DNA from: Tardiphaga robiniae
GTDB lineage: Bacteria > Pseudomonadota > Alphaproteobacteria > Rhizobiales > Xanthobacteraceae
Assembly (NCBI RefSeq): GCF_001618955.1
Contig: NZ_LVYV01000023.1
Coordinates: 372,001-436,000, forward strand
Length of the DNA stretch: 64,000 bases
Direction of reading: 5' to 3'
Part shown: positions 43,907-53,374 of the stretch, piece after piece
Position numbering within the stretch: position 1 is the stretch's first letter
How the letters are laid out: the number at the start of each line of letters is the position of its first letter
Made by a program: the position numbers and the translations under genes
Notes under the pieces: generated by a model
The model's database searches: none
The model's input: only the letters and a program-made list of their open reading frames with translations
Told to the model about the DNA's origin: nothing

Positions 43907-45280
43907 CTATTTGCGCTTTCCGAAGGCGAGCACGTGCAGCCCAAGCCGCTGCCGCACAATCCAGAACAGCAGAATCGTCTCGAATGTGAGCGCGATCGAC
44001 GTTGCTGCGGCGGCGCCATGGCCACCGAATTTCGGCACGAGCACGAGACACAGCACCAGGTTCATGACGAAAGCCGACGCGTAGGCCACGGCGCAAATAT
44101 GCTGGTGGCCGAGCATGTTGAGCAGCCGCTCTACCGGACCGATTGCGGCCCGCACCACGAGGCCGATGGCTGCGATGAACATGATGTCGTAACCGCCAGT
44201 GAATTGCGGACCGAACAGCCATAGTAGCGGCTTGCCCAGAGCGAGCAGGATCAGCGTAGCTGCGAGCGAGGGCCAGAACGTCCATTTGATCGCGTGGGTG
44301 ACATAAGCGGCAAGACGATCCTTGTCGCCGGCCGTATGATATTCAGTGAAGCGATGCGCCGTTGTCGCCGACATCGCGTAATGAATGAACGACACCAGCG
44401 CCAAGGTTTTTACGACGGCGAAATACACACCGACTTCGTCGGATGAGACGAATTGCTGCAGCACCAGCACGTCGGTGTAGGACAGCAGCAGATAGAAGCT
44501 CTCAACCAGCAGGATCGGCAGCGAGACCGCGAGCCAGCCACGATAGTCATAGGCCTTTGGGCCAGGCTCGATATGGGTGTGAAGCCGGCGGTTGAGCACG
44601 ATCATCTGGCCGATCATTGCGACCCAGACGGCCGCGACGCTGGCTAGCATTGCGATAGTCGCACCAAGCTTAAAGCCCAGTGCGAAGGCGCCGGCGGTGA
44701 AGCCGATGATGAGCGCCTGGCGGATGATAAATTGCGGCATCAGGCCGAGGCGCATCCAGTCATGCGAGCGCGCGATACCATCCTGTGTGTTGGCAACGAC
44801 GAAGGCCGGCAGTGTCAGGCAGCCGAGATAGAGCGGCACGACGGTCTCGGCGTCGATCCAGGGCGAGATGAGTTTGACGAGGCCGGCGAGCAGCAGCGAG
44901 ACGATCAGAGAGACGATGCCGGTCATCCAGCGGCTGCCTGAGAGAAAGCCGCGCAGCCGTGCGTGGTCGCCGCTGGCGCGATATTCCGGGATGATCTTCT
45001 GGGCTGAAGCGGCGATGCCGAAATCCATCATAGAGCCGAGCAGCAGTACCCAGGTCCAGACATAGACATAGATGCCGTAATCCGACGTGCCCATCCAGCG
45101 TGCCAGCAGGATCTGCGAAAAGTAAGCAAGGCCGGCCGAGATGACGCGGATGAGGAAGATGGTGCCGGCGAGGCGGCGTGTAAGCGAGGCTTCGCCTGTG
45201 CCGGTGAACAGCGCGCGCAGCCTGGCCTTGAGGCCGGTGGGCTCGGTTGCGGGTGCGGAGTTTGCGTCCATCACGGCCAC
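43907..45280 (-). CDS. Polysaccharide flippase (Wzx/MATE-like, oligosaccharide flippase family)
   Basis: Polytopic inner-membrane protein of 457 residues with about 12-14 helices. LAGTIFLIRVISAGLAYFSQILLARWMGTSDYGIYVYVWTWVLLL is the typical N-terminal motif; YTDVLVLQQFVSSDEVGVYFAVVKTL and GHQHICAVAYASAFVMNLVLCLVLVPKFGGHGAAAATSIALTFETILLFWIV are characteristic of the polysacc_synt family. It would move lipid-linked saccharide across the membrane. No glycosyltransferase cluster is adjacent. The start is the ATG at 45280 or three codons downstream. Confidence 0.87.
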   Translation of the reverse strand: MAVMDANSAPATEPTGLKARLRALFTGTGEASLTRRLAGTIFLIRVISAGLAYFSQILLARWMGTSDYGIYVYVWTWVLLLGSMMDFGIAASAQKIIPEYRASGDHARLRGFLSGSRWMTGIVSLIVSLLLAGLVKLISPWIDAETVVPLYLGCLTLPAFVVANTQDGIARSHDWMRLGLMPQFIIRQALIIGFTAGAFALGFKLGATIAMLASVAAVWVAMIGQMIVLNRRLHTHIEPGPKAYDYRGWLAVSLPILLVESFYLLLSYTDVLVLQQFVSSDEVGVYFAVVKTLALVSFIHYAMSATTAHRFTEYHTAGDKDRLAAYVTHAIKWTFWPSLAATLILLALGKPLLWLFGPQFTGGYDIMFIAAIGLVVRAAIGPVERLLNMLGHQHICAVAYASAFVMNLVLCLVLVPKFGGHGAAAATSIALTFETILLFWIVRQRLGLHVLAFGKRK

Positions 45281-45393
45281 GACAAGGTCCTCAGCCGCAG
45301 GCGCGCGGCGGTGGTCTGGCGTAGCAAGCAGTCGTTAACATCCGGTTGGACGGAGATATGCGGTTGCACGCAACAGGCTAAACGCGAGTGGTA

Positions 45394-46221
45394 TCAGGGC
45401 AGGTTGACGTTGAACTCATACGCCCGGTCGCTGCCGACCAGCGTCAGTTTCAGCGCGGCGCCGTCGGTCGTGGCGCCGGGCGGCACGCCATCGAGTTCGA
45501 AGCTGAAGCGCTTCACGCCCGGCGGGCTCTTGGCCTCGAGTTTGGGGATTGGCAGCGCCCATTCCGGCGTCGGGCCCTCGACGAACAGGTTGGGTTCGCT
45601 GCCTTCGGGCGCAACGACATCGACGAACACATTCTTGCCCTCGCGCTTGAGGTCGCGCACCGTCAGCGGATTGGTGTCGCCCATGGTTGCCGGCTTAGGC
45701 ACCGTATCGAGCGCTGCGGTCAGCGCGCCGTCCTCAGTGCTGGCCACGCTGGTAAAAGCGAGTTCGGCATTGGCGTCGACCGGAATGCATAGCTTGTCGC
45801 AGACCGCGTAATTGATCGCCGCACGGAGAATCACCGGCTTGCTGGGGTCCTTGGCGATCACCCGCATCGGCAGCACCACCTGTTTCACATAGCCCAGCGA
45901 CAGGCCACCAGCCCCATCCTCAAATTTTTTCGGCGCCGGCCACAGGATGGTGACGGTATCCAGGTTCTCCGATTTGGAGAAATCGAAGCGTGGCGGCACG
46001 CCGGAATCACCGGGATTCCGCCAGTAGGTGTGCCAGCCGGGCTGCAGCTGGATCGCGATACCCCCCAGCATCACAGGACCGCTACGCGAGCCTGCCACAA
46101 GCCTGATCTGCGAATGACTGTCTATCTGCCAAGGTGAGGTGTCCTCCGCCTGCGCGCTGCAGGTGAGGAGCAGGCCCGCGGCGCAGACAGCGACAATGTG
46201 ATGCGGAACAGATGCGGTCAT
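45394..46221 (-). CDS. Periplasmic DsbD-alpha-domain (thiol reductase N-terminal domain) protein
   Basis: 275 residues with a signal peptide (MTASVPHHIVAVCAAGLLLTCSAQA). The whole mature part is a DsbD N-terminal (DsbC/DsbD-alpha) domain: IQLQPGWHTYWRNPGDSGVPPRFDFSKSENL, LPMRVIAKDPSKPVILRAAINYAVCDKLCIPVDANAEL, with the C-x3-C pair CDKLC. No DsbD membrane or thioredoxin domains follow, so the electron donor must be a separate protein. Divergent from the yqgE gene, with a gap of about 150 bases. Confidence 0.83.
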   Translation of the reverse strand: MTASVPHHIVAVCAAGLLLTCSAQAEDTSPWQIDSHSQIRLVAGSRSGPVMLGGIAIQLQPGWHTYWRNPGDSGVPPRFDFSKSENLDTVTILWPAPKKFEDGAGGLSLGYVKQVVLPMRVIAKDPSKPVILRAAINYAVCDKLCIPVDANAELAFTSVASTEDGALTAALDTVPKPATMGDTNPLTVRDLKREGKNVFVDVVAPEGSEPNLFVEGPTPEWALPIPKLEAKSPPGVKRFSFELDGVPPGATTDGAALKLTLVGSDRAYEFNVNLP

Positions 46222-46375
46222 CGGGCGTCCTTACAGGGTGGGCCTGTCATAAAGCCAAACCTGTCTTAAGCTATTGAACTGCTTGTGATCCGGTTTTCGT
46301 ATGCGTTGCGGAAGGCTGATTGACAGAACCCAGACCCAATATCAGGATAAGCAATGAAATGAGAGCGGTTTGCTG

Positions 46376-47014
46376 ATGGAACCCACTCGCAAGCGCCCCC
46401 GGAAAAGCCGCGCGAAATCCAGCGCCGGCGACACAGGCAACTACCTCGACGGGCAGTTGCTGATCGCCATGCCTGTGATGGAAGACGAGCGCTTCGCCCG
46501 TTCGGTGATTTACGTCTGTGCGCATTCGTCGGAAGGTGCCATGGGCATCATCGTCAATCGGCCTGCAGGGAGCATCGATTTTCCCGAATTGCTGGTTCAA
46601 CTGGACATCATTGAAAAGTCCGACAGCATCAAGCTCCCGGAAAGCGCCGAAAGCATGAAAGTGCTGAAGGGTGGCCCGGTCGAGACCGGCCGCGGCTTCG
46701 TGCTGCATTCCAGCGATTTCTTCATCAAGGACGCGACGCTGCCGATCGACGATGGCGTCTGCCTCACGGCGACCGTGGATATCCTGCGCGCCATCGCCAA
46801 TGGTGGTGGACCCAAGCACGCGATTCTCGCGCTGGGCTATGCCGGCTGGGCGCCGGGCCAGCTGGAGGACGAAATCCAGGGCAACGGCTGGCTGCATTGC
46901 GCGGCTGATGAGGATCTCATCTTCGGCGGCGATGTCGAGGAGAAGTATCTTCGCGCGCTGCAGAAGATCGGGATCGCCCCGGGGATGTTGTCGGCCGAGG
47001 CCGGGCACGCCTGA
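46376..47014 (+). CDS. YqgE/AlgH family protein
   Basis: 212 residues starting at ATG 46376 ([16 protein letters not shown]); a TTG two codons earlier is less likely. The N-terminal basic tail precedes the conserved fold: [95 protein letters not shown]. Widely conserved, function not settled (a transcription or alginate role has been suggested in other species). Its stop is 2 bases from the end of the convergent gene. Confidence 0.92.
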   Translation: MEPTRKRPRKSRAKSSAGDTGNYLDGQLLIAMPVMEDERFARSVIYVCAHSSEGAMGIIVNRPAGSIDFPELLVQLDIIEKSDSIKLPESAESMKVLKGGPVETGRGFVLHSSDFFIKDATLPIDDGVCLTATVDILRAIANGGGPKHAILALGYAGWAPGQLEDEIQGNGWLHCAADEDLIFGGDVEEKYLRALQKIGIAPGMLSAEAGHA

Positions 47015-47016
47015 CG

Positions 47017-48708
47017 TCAGGAGCCGGTGGGGCGCAACGGACACGCGATGTTGGCGGAGCCCAGTTGGGCACCTTCGATCTCCACGCAGGGCTGCGACGC
47101 ATCGATCATCAGATCATAGGTAGCCAGTGCTTCTGTACGGAACGGCTGGCCTTTGATGTGCATCTCCCACACGCCGCCGGGCAACGGCTCCTTCAAGCCC
47201 GCTCGGATGCGATTATCGTATTTGCCGGCAGGCAGGATCGGCAAAGCGAGATCGGTAATTGTGTAAAAGCGGGATCCAGCAGGCAGGAGTGGTGCGACGA
47301 AAGCCAGCGGCTTGTCGAGCAACAGATAGGTCGCGGGCCGCGAAAGCCGCGATGAAATCATTGGCGCGTATGGATTTGACCATGGTCGTCGCCACCAGTC
47401 GGTTGGCTGCGACCATGCAGCGATGATCGCTGCAATGATGAAGATCGAGCGGCTTGCGTGTTGGCCGACAGGATACGTGGGGGTGGTCGAGCGGAATGCC
47501 GTGACGATGCGTACCAGCAACAACACGATCAGTGGCCCGGTCAGCAATTCCAGTGCGACGGCATAGCGCTGGATCGAGAACAAAGTCAGCCAGACCGCAT
47601 AAGACGTGACAAAGAAGATCAGGAGCTGCAAGTCGCGCCGCGAAAAAATAGCGCGTGTATGCTTCATTTGAGCAATGAAGGCGATCGGAAGCAGCACGCA
47701 TAGCATCGCAAAGCGTGCGTCGCGAAACGGCAGCTCCGAGCTGCGGAAATTTCCGACGAGCCAATGAAACGGATAGGCTAGGCCATCCAGAATTCCCTTC
47801 GGAATGAACTGGCGATCGAGCACCGTAATCTCTCGCATCTCCGGCGAGGGAAACAGGCTATTCAGCAGCGGAAAGAACGGATTGCCGAATTCACGCCACA
47901 GCATCACGCTCCAGACGCCGCCCGTCATGATCGTGCCGATCGCGCCGCCGATGGCGAGGCAGGTCACGGCCACCAGAGGGCGTGCCGCAGCAAGTGCGGC
48001 GCCCGCCAGGCCAATTGCGAAGACGATGTTGGTGAGTTTGAAGCCGAGCGCGAGGCCGACCAAAAATCCTGCGACGACGTAACGTATTGGTCGCGGCTCA
48101 TCGGCCGCCAGCATCAGCGCCAGCCCGGCGATAATCGGGATCGCAGTGAGAATGTCGGAAAAACTGGTGCCGACTTCCGAAAGCGTCATCGGCCCCAGCG
48201 CAGCCAGCAGCAACGCAGCGACAACCGTCATCGCGTTGGCTGCGTGCCCGAGCACGATCCGTGACAGCCAATAGACCAGCGCGAGGTTGAGCCCATGCAC
48301 CGCGCCCATGGTCATCCCGGCAATAGCCGGCGGCAGCGCGTGACGGAGATAGTACCAGGGGAAGTAGATGATCGGGTTGAAGTGGGTCTGGAAGCCCGGT
48401 GGGATTACATCGTGATCGTAGCGGCCATTGAGCAACGCCCAGACGTTGTATTCGTGATAATTCTGCCAATCCCAATTGGCATCCTCGCCAGCCCATCCGG
48501 CATAGACCGCGCCGATCGCCATCGCGCCCGCCACAACTAAAAACGGCCGAAACCGGTCATGGGGACGTGGGGCCGCAGCCGCGGCATCCGCCAGAAATGG
48601 CAGTTCATGGGTGGAAATTGACGTCACGATGAGCGATGCAACCACAAATGAATATGGTGTTTGCCTATCAAGTGAATCTTGCCGAATTGCTAAATGCGAA
48701 TCGCGCAA
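47017..48708 (-). CDS. Polytopic membrane protein, possible GT-C type glycosyltransferase
   Basis: Up to 563 residues with about 10-11 hydrophobic segments (FLVVAGAMAIGAVYAGWAG; AMTVVAALLLAALGPMTLS; RYVVAGFLVGLALGFKLTNIVFAIGLAGAALA). A periplasmic stretch after the first helix (EDANWDWQNYHEYNVWALLNGRYDHDVIPPGFQTHFNPIIYFPWYYL) is rich in aromatic and acidic residues, as in GT-C/DUF2029-type sugar transferases. A soluble C-terminal domain of about 100 residues ends with two cysteines. Start uncertain: the frame begins at 48708, but GTG codons near 48640-48625 are equally plausible. No convincing catalytic motif, so function is open. Confidence 0.7.
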   Translation of the reverse strand: MRDSHLAIRQDSLDRQTPYSFVVASLIVTSISTHELPFLADAAAAAPRPHDRFRPFLVVAGAMAIGAVYAGWAGEDANWDWQNYHEYNVWALLNGRYDHDVIPPGFQTHFNPIIYFPWYYLRHALPPAIAGMTMGAVHGLNLALVYWLSRIVLGHAANAMTVVAALLLAALGPMTLSEVGTSFSDILTAIPIIAGLALMLAADEPRPIRYVVAGFLVGLALGFKLTNIVFAIGLAGAALAAARPLVAVTCLAIGGAIGTIMTGGVWSVMLWREFGNPFFPLLNSLFPSPEMREITVLDRQFIPKGILDGLAYPFHWLVGNFRSSELPFRDARFAMLCVLLPIAFIAQMKHTRAIFSRRDLQLLIFFVTSYAVWLTLFSIQRYAVALELLTGPLIVLLLVRIVTAFRSTTPTYPVGQHASRSIFIIAAIIAAWSQPTDWWRRPWSNPYAPMISSRLSRPATYLLLDKPLAFVAPLLPAGSRFYTITDLALPILPAGKYDNRIRAGLKEPLPGGVWEMHIKGQPFRTEALATYDLMIDASQPCVEIEGAQLGSANIACPLRPTGS

Positions 48709-48776
48709 TCTCTCCTTGCGGAGGGCAAGAGGTCGCAGGTACGCAGGTATGGTTTACGAGTGGTATCCGGCTCGAG

Positions 48777-51659
48777 TCAGCTCGCCGCTTCGAGCCGCTC
48801 TTCCGTTAGCATGCGCATCGCCGCATCTGCATCCATCGGCTCGCCAAAGGCAAAGCCCTGGGCGTATTCGCAGCCGAGCTGATACATCTCCACCGCATCC
48901 GAATCTGTCTCGACGCCTTCGGCGACGACGTCCATGCCGAGATCGTGCGCCATCGCGATGATGGATTTGAGGATCACCGGGCGGGTGCCGCGCGAGGTGG
49001 TGCGGACGAAGGACTGGTCGATCTTTAGCGTGTCGAACGGGAAGCGCTGCAGATAGGATAGCGACGAGTGGCCGGTGCCGAAATCGTCGAGCGAAAGACC
49101 CGTGCCGAGTTCGCGGATCCGGTGCAGCATCTGCGCTGCATGTTCCGGATTTTCCATCACCAGCGATTCCGTGAGTTCGAGCTTCAGCGTGCCGCGAGCG
49201 ACTGACGAGCGTGACAGCACGGTGCGGATGTCATGCAGGAGGTCGTGGCGCAGCAGCTGCCGCGAGGAGACGTTGACGCTGGCGAAGATCGGTTCGCGCG
49301 AGCGCATCGCGCGCTGCCAGATCGCGAGTTGGCGTGCGGTCTGATCCATGACGAACATGCCGAGATCGATGATCAGGCCGATCTCCTCGGCGATCGCGAT
49401 GAATTCCGACGGCGACATTCGGCCGAGCTTGGGATGATCCCAGCGCGCCAGTGCTTCGAAGCCGGCGATGGAGCGATCTTCCAGCCGAACGATGGGCTGG
49501 TACAAAATGGTGATTTCCTGACGCTCGATGGCGCGGCGCAGTTCGGATTCCAGCGTCAGGCGGTCGGTCTTGCGGGCGCGCATGGCCGGTTTGTAGACGT
49601 CGATGCGGTCACCGCCGATGCGTTTGGAGTGATACATCGCAAGCTCGGCGTCCTTGATGAGCTCGTCGGTGAGGGGCATCGCGGGGTCAGAGAGCGCGAG
49701 GCCGATCGATGCGGTCAGGAAGATCTCGCGGTCGTTGAAGGCAATCGGTGCGCGGATGGTCTTGCGGATGGTTTCGGCGAAAGCAGTGATCTTGGCTGCG
49801 TCCTGCTCGGACATCAGGATCAGGCCGAACTGGTCGCCGGCGAGGCGGGCCAGCGTGTCCTGCGGCTTCAGGATGCGGGTGAGACGACGGGCCAGCGTCA
49901 GCAGGATCGAGTCGCCGACGGCAATACCGACGGAATCGTTGACCTGTTTGAAGCGGTCGAGATCGATCACCATGATGGTCGGCCGCATGGTCGGCACAGT
50001 CTTGGAGAAATTCGCGACGGCGTTGAGGCGGTCAATGAACAGCTTGCGGTTCGGCAGACCGGTGAGATTGTCGTGCACCGAGTCGTGCAGCATGCGCTCT
50101 TCGGCATTCTTCATCTCGGTGACGTCGGTGAGTGTGCCGACCACGCGTGACACTTCGCCGTCGGAGCCAACCACCGGGCGTGCTTTCAGCGCGAACCACA
50201 TGAAGTGACCGTCGGGGGTGCGCAGGCGGAAGTCCTGCACGAGGCGGCCGCGACGCTGGTCGAGCACGCTGTCGAGGGCGGCCCGGAAGCGATCCTGATC
50301 GAGCGGGTGGAGCACTTCCAGCCAGCTTGCGGCAGGGCCTTCCAGCGTGCCGCGCTTGAGACCGAGGAGCGCCTCGGTCTCAGGGCTGGTGAACACCTTG
50401 TCGGCCGAGACGTCCCAGTCCCAGATCAGATCGCCGGAGCCGGTCAGCGCCAGCGCGCGGCGCTCGACGTCCGACACGATGCCATTGGTTGCGCCGCCGC
50501 CCGCGAAGGCGTGCTGCATGACCGTGAAGCCGATCAGCATCACGATCAGCACGAGGCCGCCGAGCAGCGCCGGGCCGACGATGTCATTGGTGACACTGCC
50601 GGCGACGGTCATCCCTGCGGCAACAACCCACACTACGAGCAGGAACCAGGTCGGGATCAGCAACACCGCGCGGTCGAAGCCATGGGTGGATAGATAGACG
50701 ATCAGCGCGAAGCCGGCGAAGGCGATTAGCACCAGCGAGATGCGCGCGATGCCCGAGGCGACTGCAGGATCGAACAGCGCCAGACCGACGAGAGAACCGA
50801 GGAAAGCCAGCCAGCCCAGCGTGATGTGCGAGTAGCGCACGTGCCATCGACTGAGATTGAGATAGGCGAAGAGAAACACCAGCAGCGTCGCCGCCAGTAT
50901 CGCTTCCCCCGAGGCGCGCCAGACGCGCTCGGCGCCCTGGGACATGTCGAGCACCTTGCCCCAGAAGCCGAAGTCGACGCCGATATAGACCAGCACGGCC
51001 CAGGCCAGGGCCGCGGCGGCCGGGAACATGATGCTGCCCTTCACGACGAACAGGATCGTCAGCACCAGCGCCAAGAGGCCCGAGATGCCGATGACGATGC
51101 CTTGGTACAGCGTGAAGGAGTTGACCTTGTCCTTGTAGGCTTCCGGCTCCCACAGATAGAGCTGGGGCAGCTTGTTGGTGCGCAGTTCGGCGACGAAGGT
51201 GATAACGGCACCGGGATCGAGGGTGACGCGGAAGATATCTGCGGTGGCGCTATCCTGACGTTCCGGGCGATCCCCGGTTGACGGCGTGATCGTCGCAATG
51301 CGCGAGAGGCCAAGATCGGGCCACAAGAGGCCAGACGACACGATGCGATAATGCGGTGCGACGATCAAACGATCGAGCTGGTCGTCGGTGTTGTTGGCGA
51401 GCGCGAACACCACCCAGTTCTGACCGGCTTCGCGGCCACGCACCTCGATGCGGCGAACGATGCCGTCGGTGCCGGGTGCGGTGGAGACCTGGATGCGATC
51501 GGTGTCGCTATGCTGATATTCAAGGATGCCGGTGAGATCGATCGCGGGCGCGTCACCGCGGACGCTGACAGCGTCAACAGCCTGTGCCGGTGCTGCGGCA
51601 ACAACAATCATCAGGCCGAGCGCGAGCGGCGCGAGCCACCTGATCAAACGCAATCTCAT
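48777..51659 (-). CDS. Membrane sensor PAS-GGDEF-EAL protein with degenerate GGDEF site
   Basis: 960 residues. Signal peptide (1-27), a periplasmic domain to about 180, seven or so helices (185-390), a PAS/PAC domain (about 405-525; DLIWDWDVSADKVFTSPETEALLGL), a GGDEF domain with motif AGDQF near residue 608, and an EAL domain with intact FEALARW (near 733), NVSSRQL, ELTES and DDFGTGHSS (near 857). Family knowledge: a degenerate GGDEF next to a complete EAL usually means a c-di-GMP phosphodiesterase, with the GGDEF half binding GTP or acting as a regulator. Membrane-bound sensor, signal unknown. Monocistronic. Confidence 0.93.
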   Translation of the reverse strand: MRLRLIRWLAPLALGLMIVVAAAPAQAVDAVSVRGDAPAIDLTGILEYQHSDTDRIQVSTAPGTDGIVRRIEVRGREAGQNWVVFALANNTDDQLDRLIVAPHYRIVSSGLLWPDLGLSRIATITPSTGDRPERQDSATADIFRVTLDPGAVITFVAELRTNKLPQLYLWEPEAYKDKVNSFTLYQGIVIGISGLLALVLTILFVVKGSIMFPAAAALAWAVLVYIGVDFGFWGKVLDMSQGAERVWRASGEAILAATLLVFLFAYLNLSRWHVRYSHITLGWLAFLGSLVGLALFDPAVASGIARISLVLIAFAGFALIVYLSTHGFDRAVLLIPTWFLLVVWVVAAGMTVAGSVTNDIVGPALLGGLVLIVMLIGFTVMQHAFAGGGATNGIVSDVERRALALTGSGDLIWDWDVSADKVFTSPETEALLGLKRGTLEGPAASWLEVLHPLDQDRFRAALDSVLDQRRGRLVQDFRLRTPDGHFMWFALKARPVVGSDGEVSRVVGTLTDVTEMKNAEERMLHDSVHDNLTGLPNRKLFIDRLNAVANFSKTVPTMRPTIMVIDLDRFKQVNDSVGIAVGDSILLTLARRLTRILKPQDTLARLAGDQFGLILMSEQDAAKITAFAETIRKTIRAPIAFNDREIFLTASIGLALSDPAMPLTDELIKDAELAMYHSKRIGGDRIDVYKPAMRARKTDRLTLESELRRAIERQEITILYQPIVRLEDRSIAGFEALARWDHPKLGRMSPSEFIAIAEEIGLIIDLGMFVMDQTARQLAIWQRAMRSREPIFASVNVSSRQLLRHDLLHDIRTVLSRSSVARGTLKLELTESLVMENPEHAAQMLHRIRELGTGLSLDDFGTGHSSLSYLQRFPFDTLKIDQSFVRTTSRGTRPVILKSIIAMAHDLGMDVVAEGVETDSDAVEMYQLGCEYAQGFAFGEPMDADAAMRMLTEERLEAAS

Positions 51660-51776
51660 TCTCCACGATCAACAAAACATCGACCCTGCGTCACGCAGAA
51701 GCAGGGCCATTTCCCGACGCGCGATAAATGACATGAAAGCGAGATAAATCAAAGGGTTTCCGGCTGTTCTCCAGCC

Positions 51777-52772
51777 CTAAACGACCAACACAATTTTGCC
51801 AATATGTGCGCTGGTTTCCATGCGTTTGTGCGCGTCTGCAGCCTTTTCCAGCGGGAAAGTGCTGTCCATCAGGGGTTTAACCTTGCCGGCCTTGAGCAGC
51901 GGCAGGACATTGGCCTCGATCGCCCTGACCATGGCGGCCTTGTCGGCATTGGTGCGGGGCCGCAGAGTCGAGCCGGTATAGTGCAGCCGCTTCACCATGA
52001 TCTTGGCAGCGTTGATGGTGGCTTTCGGGCCGTTCAGCACCGCAATCTGCACAATGCGCCCATCGACGGCGGCGGCATCGAAGTTTTTCTCCACATAATC
52101 CGCGCCCACCATATCGAGGATCAGCTCGACGCCGGTCTTGGTGATTTCCTTGACGCGTTCAACGAAATCCTCGGTCTTGTAGTTGATGGCGTGATCGGCG
52201 CCCAGCTTGAGGCAGGCATCGACCTTGTCCTGCGAGCCGACGGTGACGATCACTTTGGAACCCAGCGCCTTGGCGAGCTGGATCGCCATGGTGCCGATGC
52301 CGGAAGAGCCGCCATGGATCAGCAGGGTCTCGCCGGGCTGCAATCCGCCGCGTTCGAATACATTGTGCCAGACGGTCATCAGTGTTTCGGCGGTGGCGCC
52401 GGCCTCGGTCATCGAGAAGCTTTCGGGGACCGTCATCGCCTGGGCGTCCTGGGCGATGCAATATTGCGCGTAGCCGCCGCCGGCGACCAGCGACATCACC
52501 TTGTCACCGAGCTTGTGTTTGGTGGCGCCTTCGCCGAGGGCGACGACTTCACCTGAGATTTCGAGGCCGGGCAGATCGCTGGCGCCGGGCGGCGGCGGAT
52601 AGGCGCCAGAGCGCTGTGCGACGTCCGGACGGTTCACACCGGCGGCTGCGACCTTCACCAGGATTTCGCCGGGACCCGGCTTCGGAACGGGGCGCGTTTC
52701 GGGAATCAGCACCTCGGGGCCGCCCGGTTTGCTGATACCAACGACGGTCATTTGCGCGGGCAGCTTTTCCAT
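51777..52772 (-). CDS. NAD(P)H quinone oxidoreductase (zeta-crystallin/PIG3 type MDR)
   Basis: 331 residues of the zinc-free medium-chain dehydrogenase family. VKVAAAGVNRPDVAQRSGAYPPPPGASDLPGLEISGEV is the PIG3-type N-terminal block; NADPH binding is at LLIHGGSSGIGTMAIQLAKALGSKVIVTVGS; it ends ADAHKRMETSAHIGKIVLVV. It reduces quinones or alkenals. Divergent from the DUF1192 gene. Confidence 0.92.
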   Translation of the reverse strand: MEKLPAQMTVVGISKPGGPEVLIPETRPVPKPGPGEILVKVAAAGVNRPDVAQRSGAYPPPPGASDLPGLEISGEVVALGEGATKHKLGDKVMSLVAGGGYAQYCIAQDAQAMTVPESFSMTEAGATAETLMTVWHNVFERGGLQPGETLLIHGGSSGIGTMAIQLAKALGSKVIVTVGSQDKVDACLKLGADHAINYKTEDFVERVKEITKTGVELILDMVGADYVEKNFDAAAVDGRIVQIAVLNGPKATINAAKIMVKRLHYTGSTLRPRTNADKAAMVRAIEANVLPLLKAGKVKPLMDSTFPLEKAADAHKRMETSAHIGKIVLVV

Positions 52773-52881
52773 GATTTGTCCTTGCGGCGTACGGGATGTC
52801 GACTGGCGATCTGATTAAACAGCCGGATCAATGCTGGCAACATCCGGTGCATATTCGAATTTGAGAGGGGGAGGTCCCCAA

Positions 52882-53073
52882 ATGGCGATCGACGACGACG
52901 ACAAACCGAAAAAGAAGGTCAGCCACGAGATCGGGCAGGACCTCTCGCTGCTATCGGTCGAAGAACTCGCCGACCGGATCGCTTTGCTGAATGGCGAGAT
53001 CACCCGGCTGCAATCGAGCATGACTTTGAAGCGCGCGACGCGCGATGCGGCGGATCGTTTTTTCAAGTCGTGA
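52882..53073 (+). CDS. DUF1192 small protein
   Basis: 63 residues: MAIDDDDKPKKKVSHEIGQDLSLLSVEELADRIALLNGEITRLQSSMTLKRATRDAADRFFKS. The acidic/basic start, LSVEELxxRIALLxxEIxRL helix and FFKS end match DUF1192, a short coiled-coil family of Rhizobiales with unknown role. The ATG follows GGGGGAGG; the frame extends upstream to 52831 without support. Divergent from the quinone oxidoreductase gene, an arrangement seen in relatives. Confidence 0.88.
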   Translation: MAIDDDDKPKKKVSHEIGQDLSLLSVEELADRIALLNGEITRLQSSMTLKRATRDAADRFFKS

Positions 53074-53107
53074 CGGGCTATTGAACGGCGCTTTCCTGCC
53101 TCTCTGC

Positions 53108-53223
53108 CGTCATTGCGAGGTCAAGGAAAGCTGCCTGCAGCTTTCCTCTTAGCGAAGCAACGTGGCAACCCAGAAGCCATACGCGAAGAAAAACTGGACT
53201 GCTTCGCTCCGCTCGCAACGACG
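53108..53223. repeat. Short palindromic intergenic repeat (CGTCATTGCGAG type)
   Basis: About 116 bases with near-perfect inverted ends (CGTCATTGCGAG at the left, CTCGCAACGACG at the right) and an inner hairpin AGGAAAGCTGC / GCAGCTTTCCT. The GCGAAGCAA...TTGCTTCGC-like interior is typical of repeats scattered in Bradyrhizobium-type genomes. Confidence 0.75.
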
Positions 53224-53374
53224 GACGAGAGGCCTGTGCAATACCGCCGACGCTTCCTCAGTCACGATCCCGACATTGTCTCATTCCGATACAGCTTGCG
53301 AGGCGTCGCATGGCAAACGGATCGTGAAGAAAGCCCGCGCATTTACGCGCAATTAAGCTTTCTCGCATATTACT

